In this document: positions 19,516 through 28,260 of the stretch, piece after piece
Numbering within the stretch: the first letter of the stretch is position 1
How the letters are laid out: each line of letters opens with the position of its first letter
Source: Bacillota bacterium
GTDB taxonomy: Bacteria; Bacillota; Limnochordia; DTU087
Assembly (NCBI GenBank): GCA_012799135.1
Contig: JAAZLW010000061.1
Location: 1 to 38,163 of the forward strand
Reading direction: 5' to 3'
Length of the DNA stretch: 38,163 nucleotides
Position numbers and translations under genes: made by a program
The notes under the pieces: model-generated
Database searches by the model: none
The model's input: only the letters and a program-made list of their open reading frames with translations
What the model was told of the DNA's origin: nothing

Positions 19516-20142
19516 TTAAAGCAGTCCCCCCACCGTGAAGCTATAGCTACCGGATTCCAGTTCATAAATAGCTCTTCCATCTTCGTGCCTGATTAAGGTA
19601 ACCCGCTCGGCCTCCATAGCGAGGTTTCCGCTTTCCATTACCCTGTCTTGAGAGGTAGCAGGGATGTATAGGGTAGCAGTGGTATTGGGAACGGTATAGT
19701 GGTTAAAGGAGTTCATTCTTTTGTTTCCGGCAAAGCCTTTTTCTACGGTGTAGGCGTTCCAGCGCTCCCAGATAGAAGATGTCCCCTGAACCACAGGATA
19801 TAGTCAGGAAGCATATTCTGTCTGCTCCAGCATCTCATATGCCACGTCAACCCTTCCAATTTTCATCAGTGCTGGAAGTACTTTGCCAGTAACATAGAAG
19901 CCGGTGTTGATTGTGTATTCTGCTCCTTCGCTTCTTCCACCTCTACACGCCTCATAGTAGTTTTCAGCAAATCTCTCGTTGTACTCATCGTTGGCAATGT
20001 TGAAGTAAATCGCCAGTGCGCACGAAGCTTGGGTGTCGCAGATCACGATGGGTGCATCTGGAGCCGACGTACCTAAAGGCCCTGACGCTTCAGGTGCTCT
20101 TGTCTTCACTGTCGCGGGATCAATAAAATACCCTCGTTTCAC
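19516..20142 (-). pseudogene. GH78 alpha-L-rhamnosidase C-terminal remnant (truncated, internal deletion, in-frame TGA)
   Basis: Minus-strand reading '...VICDTQASCALAIYFNIANDEYNERFAENYYEACRGG...INTGFYVTGKVLPALMKIGRVDVAYEMLEQTEYAS-*-LYPVVQGTSSIWERWNAYTVEKGFAGNKRMNSFNHYT-VPNTTATLYIPATSQD...'; diagnostic GH78 motifs with the stop at the expected Trp of 'TEYPSWLYP'. Confidence 0.87.
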
Positions 20143-20382
20143 TTCCGCTTGATGCCTTCAGGCGCGTGAATTCTTCCCTAGGCTTGGTTCATCTGGGAAA
20201 GTTTACCAGGGGATCGGGGCGAAGGCTGTTGAGTCAAAAGGCGAGATCAAGAAGACTCCTTTGACAGATAAGAAAGCGAAGAAGGAATTCGTCAAGTTAC
20301 AAGAGAAAGTTTAGATAGTCATAATTAAGCAAGCGCGATGTGATTTGTGTGAATGCTTGGCATTGGAATGGAGGGGTATTTG

Positions 20383-21915
20383 TTGGGTAGGAATGTCCTT
20401 CAGGCAAGAGGAATATCGAAGAGCTTTTCTGGGACAGTTGCTTTGGACGGTGTAGATTTTGAGCTGAATGAAGGAGAAGTCCATGCCCTAGTTGGTGAGA
20501 ATGGCGCCGGAAAATCGACTCTGATTAAGATACTCAGCGGAATTCTCAGGCCGGATGAAGGAGAAATTTATCTCGATGGCAATCCAGCAAGTATTTCAGA
20601 TCCACTAACTGCCCAGCGACTCGGTATTGCAGCCATCTATCAGGAGCCAGCTGTATTTCCCGAACTCAGTATTGCTGAGAATGTTTTCATGGGACACCAT
20701 GAGATACACAGGATGACCCGTCGGATTGACTGGCGAAAGACCTATGAGGAAACAGAAAGACTGCTCGATTCGCTGGATGTGAAACTGGATCCGAAGACCA
20801 AGGTGAAGTTCTTGAGTGCTGCAGAGCAGTAGCTGGTCGAAATCGTTAAAGCTTTGTCTTTTAACTCGACGATCCTGATCATGGATGAGCCCACCTCCTC
20901 GCTTACCCTCAAGGAGATCGAAAGGCTCTTTACTACCATAGAGCGCCTGAAAGAGCAAGGGACATCGATCGTCTTCATCTCTCACAGACTCGAAGAAGCA
21001 TTTGAGATAGCAGATCGGATCACTGTTCTACGCGATGGACGCTACATTGGTACCAAAGACATCTACGGGGATGAAGTCAGTGTAGACGACATCATCAGGA
21101 TGATGGTAGGGCGGGAACTAACCGAGCTTTTCCCGAAAAAGCAGGTTAAGATAGGGTCGCCGGTTCTCAGAGTCGACCATCTAGCCAAAGGAAGCCAACT
21201 GTATGACATAAACTTCAGACTGAACAAAGGAGAGATCCTGGGGTTCTTCGGACTGGTCGGGGCCGGCAGAACAGAATTGGCTCGGGTGATCTTTGGGCTG
21301 GAGAAAGCGGATAGGGGCAGCATTTACCTAGATGAACAGGAAGTCAAGATCGATAACCCTTGGACTGCCTTGGAACACGGTATAGCCTACGTTCCGGAAG
21401 ACAGGCAGGCCCAGGGTCTTGTTTTGCCTATGAGCATAACCCACAACATAACCCTTCCAGTGGTTGATAAGTTCTCGACAATGAGCTGGATAAACGAGTA
21501 CAAGGAAACGGCGGAAGCAAAAAGGTACGCGGATATACTGCAAGTCAAGGCCTACGGGCTGTGGGAACAGGTCGCGAAGCTCTCTGGAGGCAATCAGCAA
21601 AAGGTGGTACTAGCCAAGTGGCTGGCTACTAATCCCAAGATCCTGATCTTGGATGAGCCAACGAGAGGCATAGATGTAGGTGCAAAAGTTGCCGTGCATG
21701 AGTTCGTGGGCAAGCTGGTCTCCCGCGGAGTAGCCATCATCATGATATCATCCGAACTCCCGGAAGTACTGGCGATGAGCGACCGGGTAATGGTGATGTT
21801 CGAAGGGAGGATCGTCGACGAGTTTAGCAGAGAGGATGCAACCCAAGACAGGGTACTATCTGCGGCAGTGGGGATGCGTGCCGAAAACAAACAGATAGCT
21901 GGGGTGAGGACATGA
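20383..21915 (+). pseudogene. RhaT-like rhamnose/sugar ABC transporter ATPase (two ABC domains), interrupted by one in-frame TAG
   Basis: 'GENGAGKSTLIKILSG', 'KFLSAAEQ-(TAG 20830-20832)-LVEIVKALSFNSTILIMDEPTSSL'; the frame continues intact through the second domain ('KLSGGNQQKVVLAKWLATNPKILILDEPTRGIDVGAK'). Confidence 0.88.
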
Positions 21916-22916
21916 GTGACGCAACGAGCTTGGCACTAGATAAAAGCGGGATACTGGAGAGAATTTTGGCATTTCGGGAATTAGTGCTGTTTGTATTCAT
22001 AGTCTTACTCATTGCCGGTGTTAGCATTAGAAGCCCTCGGTTCCTGGCTCTAGACAATTTCAAGGTCATCTTGCTTGATGCATCCATACTGATGGTGGTA
22101 GCCATAGCTCAGATGATCGTGATGCTAACTGCAGGCATTGACTTGTCGATAACAGCCGTTCTGGCGTTTAGCGGCATGGCAGTAGCGCTCCTGGTTAGAG
22201 ACGGCATAGTCACACAACCGTGGCTGTGCCTACTGTTGGGAACACTGATTGGTCTTGCCTTAGGCTCCATCAACGGGCTTCTTGTCTCCAAGGGTGGCAT
22301 GCCTCCGATAATCGCTTCGATCGCCACCATGACTATATATAGAGGTGCCACGTATCTGATAAGTGGCGGTGCATGGGTAAGTGCCCATCAGATGACAGAT
22401 GGTTTCATATCGATAGCAAGAGGAACGGTGTTTGGCATACCTAATTTGGTGGTTACCGTGATCATCGTCTCACTTATTGCCTATTACTTCCTGGGTCACA
22501 CTCCCACCGGAAGGAAGATCTATGCCGTGGGAGACAATCCAAATGCTGCACGATTTGCAGGTATCAATGTCAACAGGATCAATTTCCTTGTTTATGCGTT
22601 ATCGGGTGGTATTTGTGGCTTTTCTGGGGTTCTCTGGGTCTCTCGATATGCGTCTGCTCAGTCTAATGCAGCCGTAGGATTTGAACTACAGGCAGTTGCG
22701 TCGTGTGTGATCGGAGGCGTACTCATCTCTGGTGGTTCGGGTTCTGTTCCCGGCGTGTTGCTAGGCTCACTTCTATTATCGGTAATCGTGAATGCACTCG
22801 CGGTTGCGCGGGTGAATCCCTTTTGGAGAATGGCCATCCAGGGGGTAATAATCCTAGTCGCAGTTGTGATCGATACAATGATGTCAAGACGCATTGGTAA
22901 GAGGGAGGCTCAATAG
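21912..22916 (+). CDS. Rhamnose/sugar ABC transporter permease (RhaP-like)
   Basis: 'MLTAGIDLSITAVLAFSGMAVALL', 'GGMPPIIASIATMTIYRGATYLISGGAWVSA', 'RKIYAVGDNPNAARFAGINV'; ATGA overlap with the upstream stop. Confidence 0.88.
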   Translation: MSDATSLALDKSGILERILAFRELVLFVFIVLLIAGVSIRSPRFLALDNFKVILLDASILMVVAIAQMIVMLTAGIDLSITAVLAFSGMAVALLVRDGIVTQPWLCLLLGTLIGLALGSINGLLVSKGGMPPIIASIATMTIYRGATYLISGGAWVSAHQMTDGFISIARGTVFGIPNLVVTVIIVSLIAYYFLGHTPTGRKIYAVGDNPNAARFAGINVNRINFLVYALSGGICGFSGVLWVSRYASAQSNAAVGFELQAVASCVIGGVLISGGSGSVPGVLLGSLLLSVIVNALAVARVNPFWRMAIQGVIILVAVVIDTMMSRRIGKREAQ

Positions 22917-22918
22917 CA

Positions 22919-23923
22919 GTGAGTACAGTGGGCTCAGACATTGTAGGTGGAATTCAAGAAAGAAAAGGCTTTTCGATACGATCGTTCTTCGCCAGGTGGG
23001 AATGGGTACTACTCTTTCTGATAGGAATCGTGTTTGTGGTCAATGCCAACATTGCTCCCTACTTTCTCAGGACCAGTGTGCTCTTTGATATGACCTTCAA
23101 CTTCACAGAAAAGGGACTAATCGCTCTGTTTCTGGCTTTCATTATCATGATGGGAGAGATCGACATTTCCGTTGCTTCAAACATGGCGATGTCTGCTGTA
23201 ATCACTAGCATGTTCTTTCAAGCGGGAGTGAACATCTGGATTTCCGTAATCCTCGGTTTGCTTGCCGGGACATTTGGTGGCTTCCTTAATGGCTATATTA
23301 TTACCAAAGTTAAGATTCACTCTATGGTTGTGACCTTGGCCACACTCTCTCTTTACAGAGGTATAGCATATGTCTTGCTGGGTGACAAGGCAGTTACCGG
23401 CTTTCCAGTGGAGTTCATGTACCTAGGCCAAGGGTATGTGGGCAACTCTCCTGTGCCATTTGAGTTGGTATTGTTTGCGGTACTGGCAGTGGCCTGTGGG
23501 GTGGTTCTCCACAAGACCAAGTACGGAAGGTACATATATGCCATCGGGAACAATGAGACTGCTGCCAGGTATTCGGGTATCCCGGTTGACCGCATAAAAC
23601 TCGTACTATTTACTACCGTCGGGCTGATTTCTGCCATTGCAGGGATACTCTTTATTTCCAGAGTTGGCGTCTGCCGCCCGGACTTAGGAGACCAGTTCCT
23701 GTTCGAAATCGTGACCATAGTGCTTCTTGGAGGAGTGAGCATAAACGGCGGAGAGGGTTCCATAGTCGGCGTCGTGTTGTCTTTGTTTCTGATAGGGTTG
23801 ACCAGATACGGTATGATTCTGGTCAACATAAGGGCTCCCGTGATTAACATCGTCATAGGCTCTATGTTGATTATAGCTGTCCTGGTACCGAGATTCACAC
23901 GCTTGGTTTCCAAGGAAGGCTAG
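22919..23923 (+). CDS. Rhamnose/sugar ABC transporter permease (RhaQ-like)
   Basis: 'ARWEWVLLFLIGIVFVVNANIAPYFLRTSVLFDMTFNFTEKGLIALFLAFIIMMGEIDISVAS' closely resembles RhaQ; GTG start. Confidence 0.88.
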   Translation: MSTVGSDIVGGIQERKGFSIRSFFARWEWVLLFLIGIVFVVNANIAPYFLRTSVLFDMTFNFTEKGLIALFLAFIIMMGEIDISVASNMAMSAVITSMFFQAGVNIWISVILGLLAGTFGGFLNGYIITKVKIHSMVVTLATLSLYRGIAYVLLGDKAVTGFPVEFMYLGQGYVGNSPVPFELVLFAVLAVACGVVLHKTKYGRYIYAIGNNETAARYSGIPVDRIKLVLFTTVGLISAIAGILFISRVGVCRPDLGDQFLFEIVTIVLLGGVSINGGEGSIVGVVLSLFLIGLTRYGMILVNIRAPVINIVIGSMLIIAVLVPRFTRLVSKEG

Positions 23924-24179
23924 AATTGGGGCCTTTAGCAGAACTGAGTGGACCTGCCTTGGGTACGATGGAACTTCCCGCCAACGATTACAAAGGTTGC
24001 GGAGCAGCAGATACAAGGACGGGGACCGGTCCCAGGTAGATGCTCCGCTGCTGACGATGAGGTTCAAGCGACTATTATTGCTGTGAGAGGTGATGAGGGG
24101 GTGATCGCAGGTTTGAGGATCAGGTAATTCGCTTGGTCAACAGTTGGTTATCAAAGAACGAGAAAGGGATGAAAGCAAA

Positions 24180-25208
24180 GTGAAAAGAAAACAGTTTATT
24201 TGCTTCTCGCTTATAGTTTTACTGGTATCTGCCGCTTTCGGCGGTGTCGCATTCGCCCAGGCTAATGGGCCGTTCACTATAGCAGTTGTCGTGAAATCCG
24301 AAGGAAACCCATTCTTTGAGGCCGTCGAGGTTGGTTGCCGTGAGGCAGTAGAAGAGATCGGGGCTGGCGACACCTTAATCTTCTTGGGACCCGAATCACC
24401 AACCGTTGAGGGGCAGATAGAGGTAATCAGCGCTCTGGTTGCTCAGGGTATAGATGGAATTACTATAGCTGCCAACGAACCCAATGCGCTCGTTCCCGTT
24501 TGTCAAAGGGCGCAAAAGGCCGGGATCGTAGTAACTAGTTTCGACTCGCTTGTCTCGCCCGACGGGAGCCAGCTGTTCATAAACCAGGCAGATATGGAGC
24601 GGGTCGGCAGAGACCAGGTTCGGTTGATGGCGGAGATACTAGACTACGAAGGTCAGTTTGCGATTCTGAGCGCCGGACCGACTATGTCTAACCAGAATAC
24701 CTGGATCGCCTGGATGCTCGAGGAGCTAGCCGAACCTGAGTACGCAAAAATGGAGCTCGTGGCAATCGTCTACGGTATGGATGAAAGGGAGAAGAGCTAC
24801 TCTGAAGCGATGGGTCTGTTCAGATCATATCCGGATCTCAGAGGCATAATCTCACCGACCACCGTAGGAATGGCCGCGACAGCTCGAGCGATCAAGGACG
24901 CCGAACTCGATGGTAAGGTCTTCTTGACTGGATTGGGACTTCCAAGCGAAATGGCGGCTTATATCAGGGAAGGTATCTGCCCACAGATGGCCCTCTGGAA
25001 CCCCATCGATCTCGGGTACATGGCAACCTATGTAACTCGGCTGATGGTAGCAGGAAAGATAAAGGGTGAAGTAGGAGAGACCTTTGAAGTCGGCAAGATG
25101 GGTTCAAGAGAAATCACCATGGATCCTGCACTTGGCAAGGTCGTACTGCTTGGACCGCCGTTTGTGTTCAACCAGGAAAACATTGATGACTGGGCTGACG
25201 TATACTAG
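24180..25208 (+). CDS. Rhamnose ABC transporter substrate-binding protein (RhaS-like)
   Basis: 'ILSAGPTMSNQNTWIAWMLEELAEPEYAKMELVAIVYG', 'RSYPDLRGIISPTTVGMAATARAI', 'ALWNPIDLGYMATYVTRLM' match RhaS-type SBPs; likely GTG start at 24180. Confidence 0.87.
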   Translation: MKRKQFICFSLIVLLVSAAFGGVAFAQANGPFTIAVVVKSEGNPFFEAVEVGCREAVEEIGAGDTLIFLGPESPTVEGQIEVISALVAQGIDGITIAANEPNALVPVCQRAQKAGIVVTSFDSLVSPDGSQLFINQADMERVGRDQVRLMAEILDYEGQFAILSAGPTMSNQNTWIAWMLEELAEPEYAKMELVAIVYGMDEREKSYSEAMGLFRSYPDLRGIISPTTVGMAATARAIKDAELDGKVFLTGLGLPSEMAAYIREGICPQMALWNPIDLGYMATYVTRLMVAGKIKGEVGETFEVGKMGSREITMDPALGKVVLLGPPFVFNQENIDDWADVY

Positions 25209-25350
25209 GAATATACGAAGTAGCAAAATGCCTCTGGTGGCTTCGACAAGAAAATGGTATACTATGAAAGTGTGAAAAACTGCGTTTGGTGCGAGGGTGG
25301 GATGGGCTTTAGGTTCGATTCACAGTCGGTAGGTTACGTGCTTATCAATA

Positions 25351-25419
25351 TGACTAGGTGATGAAGCTCACCCGGACTTGACGTCCAGACCGCTTTGCAG
25401 CTAATGGCTTCTGCGATAC
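25351..25419 (+). ncRNA. Fluoride riboswitch aptamer (crcB motif)
   Basis: GGTGA-TGAAGC-TCACC (25357-25372), accessory hairpin GGAC/GTCC (25374-25386), ACCGCTTTGCAGCTAATGGCTTCTGC; pseudoknot GAAGC (25363-25367) with GCTTC (25407-25411). Same layout as the remembered crcB pattern GGCGATGGAGTTCGCC...ACGCTGCTTAGCTAATGACTCCTAC. Confidence 0.88.
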
Positions 25420-25443
25420 TAAGGTGTCGTGGAGGCCTTTTTT
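25406..25443 (+). terminator. Riboswitch expression-platform terminator
   Basis: GGCTTCTGCGATAC (25406-25419) - TAAG - GTGTCGTGGAGGCC (25424-25437), 14-bp stem with G-T wobbles, then TTTTTT; the 5' arm overlaps the aptamer pseudoknot strand. Confidence 0.85.
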
Positions 25444-25460
25444 CTTGAGGAGGCGATTTC

Positions 25461-27038
25461 ATGGTAGCAGACATTATGCTAGGGGCTGTTATAGTCATAA
25501 TCACAGGATTCCTGGCTGGTCACCTGGTGGAGAGACTGGGTATTCCTCGGCTGTTAGGAATGCTGATCGTTGGAGTACTTATAGGACCCCATGCGCTGGG
25601 CTGGATAAGTGGCGATCTCTTGAGCTTGAGCAATGAGATTCGGATGCTTGCCTTGACTGTAATCTTGCTCAAGGCTGGTCTGGGATTGGACAAAAAGAAG
25701 ATCCTGGCGCAAGGCAATACGGCTATACTGCTAGGGATCATACCATGCACTATGGAAGCAGCGGTTTTGGCCATTTCCACTCATTATCTCTTGGGCTGGG
25801 ATTGGACGATCTCTTGGCTGCTGGGTTGGATTGTCTGTGCGGAGTCACCGGCTGTTCTCGTCCCCATGATGTTACGCCTTAAGTCCGAAGGTTGGGGTGC
25901 CAAGAGTGGTTTGCCTGATCTTGTACTAGCAGGAGGGGCCTTGAGTGATGTTGTCGCGATTACTGTCTTTGGGATCGTATTGGATACGGCGACTATGGGA
26001 TCAACTCCGGGATTAGCCACTCTAGGAGCGATCCCCCTTAGTGTAGCCGGGGGTCTGGTAGCCGGCCTCGTTGCAGGTAAACTCCTCACTAGAGTGCTCT
26101 ATGATGTCGGAATTACTCGGAACGCCACTCAGGATCTGCTCATCGCCCTAACTGCAGCGGTAGCACTAGTCATGGGCGGCGACAAGGTCGGGTATTCAGG
26201 CTACCTGGCGGCAATGATGATGGGCTTCACTATTGTGGAGTCCAGTGAGGTATTGGCCAGACGTATTCGGGCGGAACTAGATCGTGTGTGGGTAATCGCC
26301 GAGATCTTCCTATTCGTGCTGATTGGAGCAGAAGTCAATGTCTCGGTTGTTAGGCAGGCAGGGGGTAGCGGGATCGCCCTATTGGTTTTGGGCCTTTTGC
26401 TAGGCCGTATGCCCGGGGTCTGGATATCTACAGCCAGATCTACTCTATCCAGTAGGGAGAAGCTCTTCATGAGTGTGGGGTATTTGGCTAAAGCTACGGT
26501 ACAAGCCGCTATTGGTGCCATACCTTTGTCTATGGGCATCCCCCATGGGGAAGTGATTCTAGCCTTTGCTGTTCTTGCCATTATTGTGACTGCTCCTGTG
26601 GGAGCCATTGGGACTAGTCTTTTGGCCCCTAGGCTATTACAACGTGGTGATGTTGATCCTACAAAAGTGACTGTTGAGAAGAAGTACCGCTTTCTAGTGG
26701 CCTTGGATCAAGAAGGTACTGCCATGCGAGCCCTTGAGGAAGCTGCTCAGCTCGCCAGGCAGCTAGATGCTACCCTCATGATCTTGCATGTTGACGAAAG
26801 CGGCGGAGCAGCTCCATTCGTAAGCATGCTTTACGATAGCAACCGCTACCTAATCAGCGATGTAGAACACGATCTCGTCATAGGCAGTGGTAATCCTGTA
26901 GAGGGCATCATCCAGTTAGCAATAAGCGGCGATGTAGATATGATTTTCATGGGAAAAGGTACACCGTCTACTCTTGCCAGTGACATAACTCCCAAGGTGC
27001 TAGAGCAATCACCGGTGCCGGTGATCGTTGTATCGTAG
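25461..27038 (+). CDS. CPA2-type cation:proton antiporter with C-terminal universal stress protein domain
   Basis: Na+/H+-exchanger-like membrane region 'GHLVERLGIPRLLGMLIVGVLIGPHALGW'; C-terminal Usp domain 'RFLVALDQEGTAMRALEEAAQLARQLDATLMILHVDE...VPVIVVS'; gaggagg RBS. Confidence 0.9.
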   Translation: MVADIMLGAVIVIITGFLAGHLVERLGIPRLLGMLIVGVLIGPHALGWISGDLLSLSNEIRMLALTVILLKAGLGLDKKKILAQGNTAILLGIIPCTMEAAVLAISTHYLLGWDWTISWLLGWIVCAESPAVLVPMMLRLKSEGWGAKSGLPDLVLAGGALSDVVAITVFGIVLDTATMGSTPGLATLGAIPLSVAGGLVAGLVAGKLLTRVLYDVGITRNATQDLLIALTAAVALVMGGDKVGYSGYLAAMMMGFTIVESSEVLARRIRAELDRVWVIAEIFLFVLIGAEVNVSVVRQAGGSGIALLVLGLLLGRMPGVWISTARSTLSSREKLFMSVGYLAKATVQAAIGAIPLSMGIPHGEVILAFAVLAIIVTAPVGAIGTSLLAPRLLQRGDVDPTKVTVEKKYRFLVALDQEGTAMRALEEAAQLARQLDATLMILHVDESGGAAPFVSMLYDSNRYLISDVEHDLVIGSGNPVEGIIQLAISGDVDMIFMGKGTPSTLASDITPKVLEQSPVPVIVVS

Positions 27039-27201
27039 TGAAGAGGGTATTCGCCTACATGGTTCCGGGATCTCTAGAGCCTTAGCCTAGAGAGGTTAAA
27101 GCTCATCAATGCTAGAAGACACGTAGGACTTCTCCGATATGTGACGAATGAGCCATCAGGGAGTGTTTTCTATAACGTTGCGAAAAATGGGAGGGAGTAA
27201 T

Positions 27202-27990
27202 GTGACTCATGAAATACCTATTGGCTTACAGTTGTTTTCCGTTCGACATGATCTGGATAGGGATCTGCAGGGCACTCTGCAGGCAGTAGCCGATATGGGT
27301 TATGAAGGGGTAGAGTTTTTCGGCTTTCCTAGCCATCCGGCGGGAGAATTGAGGGATCTTCTGGATGAGTGCAAGCTAGCCTGTTGCGGGTGGCATACGC
27401 CCTTTGAGCTTGTTCAAGATGACAAGCTAGAAGAGACAATTGCTTTCAACCGAGAGCTAGGGAACAAATACATCATCGTGCCCGGCATACCGCCAGAGCT
27501 CCGCCGTTCTCGGACTGATTGGCTTAAGCTGGCGGAGTTCTTCAATGGGTTGAGTAAGAAACTTAGTCCCTATGGAATGGTAACAGGTTATCATAATCAT
27601 CATGTCGAGTTTGCTCCGCTGGATGGTGAGCAGCCTTGGGATACATTCTTTGGGAATACCGAGAAGCAGATTGTCATGCAGCTGGATTTGGGTAATGCAA
27701 TGTTAGGTGGAGCTAATGTTGTTTCGATTCTAGAGAAGTATCCTGGACGGGCTACCACCATTCATCTAAAGCCCTATTCTTTTGAAGCTGGGAAAAATAA
27801 CCCCCATGTGGGGTTTCGCCCTCCAATTGGAGAAGATGATGTTCCTTGGCCTGACGTATTCAGGCTTTGTAAATCGGGTGGAACAGAGTGGTACATTGTT
27901 GAATACGAGAGTGATGCCTTTTCGCCATTGCAGGCGGTGGAAAAATGTCTCGAGGGGTTGAAGGAAGTACAGGCATCAGCACGAGGTTGA
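27202..27990 (+). CDS. Sugar phosphate isomerase/epimerase (xylose isomerase-like TIM barrel)
   Basis: 'IGLQLFSVRHDLDRDLQGTLQAVADMGYEGVEFFGF', 'YHNHHVEFAPLDGEQPWDTFF', 'LDLGNAMLGG'; GTG start after gggagggag. Confidence 0.88.
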   Translation: MTHEIPIGLQLFSVRHDLDRDLQGTLQAVADMGYEGVEFFGFPSHPAGELRDLLDECKLACCGWHTPFELVQDDKLEETIAFNRELGNKYIIVPGIPPELRRSRTDWLKLAEFFNGLSKKLSPYGMVTGYHNHHVEFAPLDGEQPWDTFFGNTEKQIVMQLDLGNAMLGGANVVSILEKYPGRATTIHLKPYSFEAGKNNPHVGFRPPIGEDDVPWPDVFRLCKSGGTEWYIVEYESDAFSPLQAVEKCLEGLKEVQASARG

Positions 27991-28057
27991 GATAGGCAGG
28001 AGGGAGCCCAGACTGACACCATTATCTAAGCGAGTGCCGTCAGACCCGGATATGGAA

Positions 28058-28100
28058 GGGTGGCTAGCTAGCAAAATGGCTAGGAGCCACCCCCTTTTTT
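28058..28100 (+). terminator. Intrinsic terminator after the isomerase gene
   Basis: GGGTGGCT (28058-28065) / AGCCACCC (28085-28092) with inner CTAGC/GCTAG stem, then CCTTTTTT. Confidence 0.75.
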
Positions 28101-28260
28101 CTTTCTTGCTCTGTTCTGTACTGGTTTGCAGGAAAGGGAAAAAGTTCGCACTGTACAGAAGGAGAATCATCTGGCGTGTTGAATAACTAGATACAGTTAG
28201 TTTGTACGGGGGACGAACGAAGATTCCCCATACAGTAATCATGAATCGGGGGGGAGACCA

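Noticed and set aside
20153-20314. 53-codon open plus-strand stretch 'CLQAREFFPRLGSSGKVYQGIGAKAVESKGEIKKTPLTDKKAKKEFVKLQEKV*' between the GH78 remnant and the rhaT-like gene
   Set aside because: Looks coding-like (possible C-terminal gene debris) but has no start codon, no recognised family, and a length reachable by chance; would need a translated database search.
12957-20832. Genetic-code reassignment (TGA=Trp) as an explanation for the interrupted genes
   Set aside because: TGA terminates several intact genes here (for example DppB at 12765 and the G3E GTPase at 7486), and one of the three stops is TAG at a Gln.
23353-23913. 186-aa minus-strand ORF opposite the RhaQ-like gene
   Set aside because: Antisense of a strongly supported transporter gene; composition is typical of a reverse-complement shadow.
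19392-25208. tRNA-Arg as an att site for an integrative element
   Set aside because: No integrase and no duplicated tRNA 3' end found by eye in the window; kept only as part of the island hypothesis.
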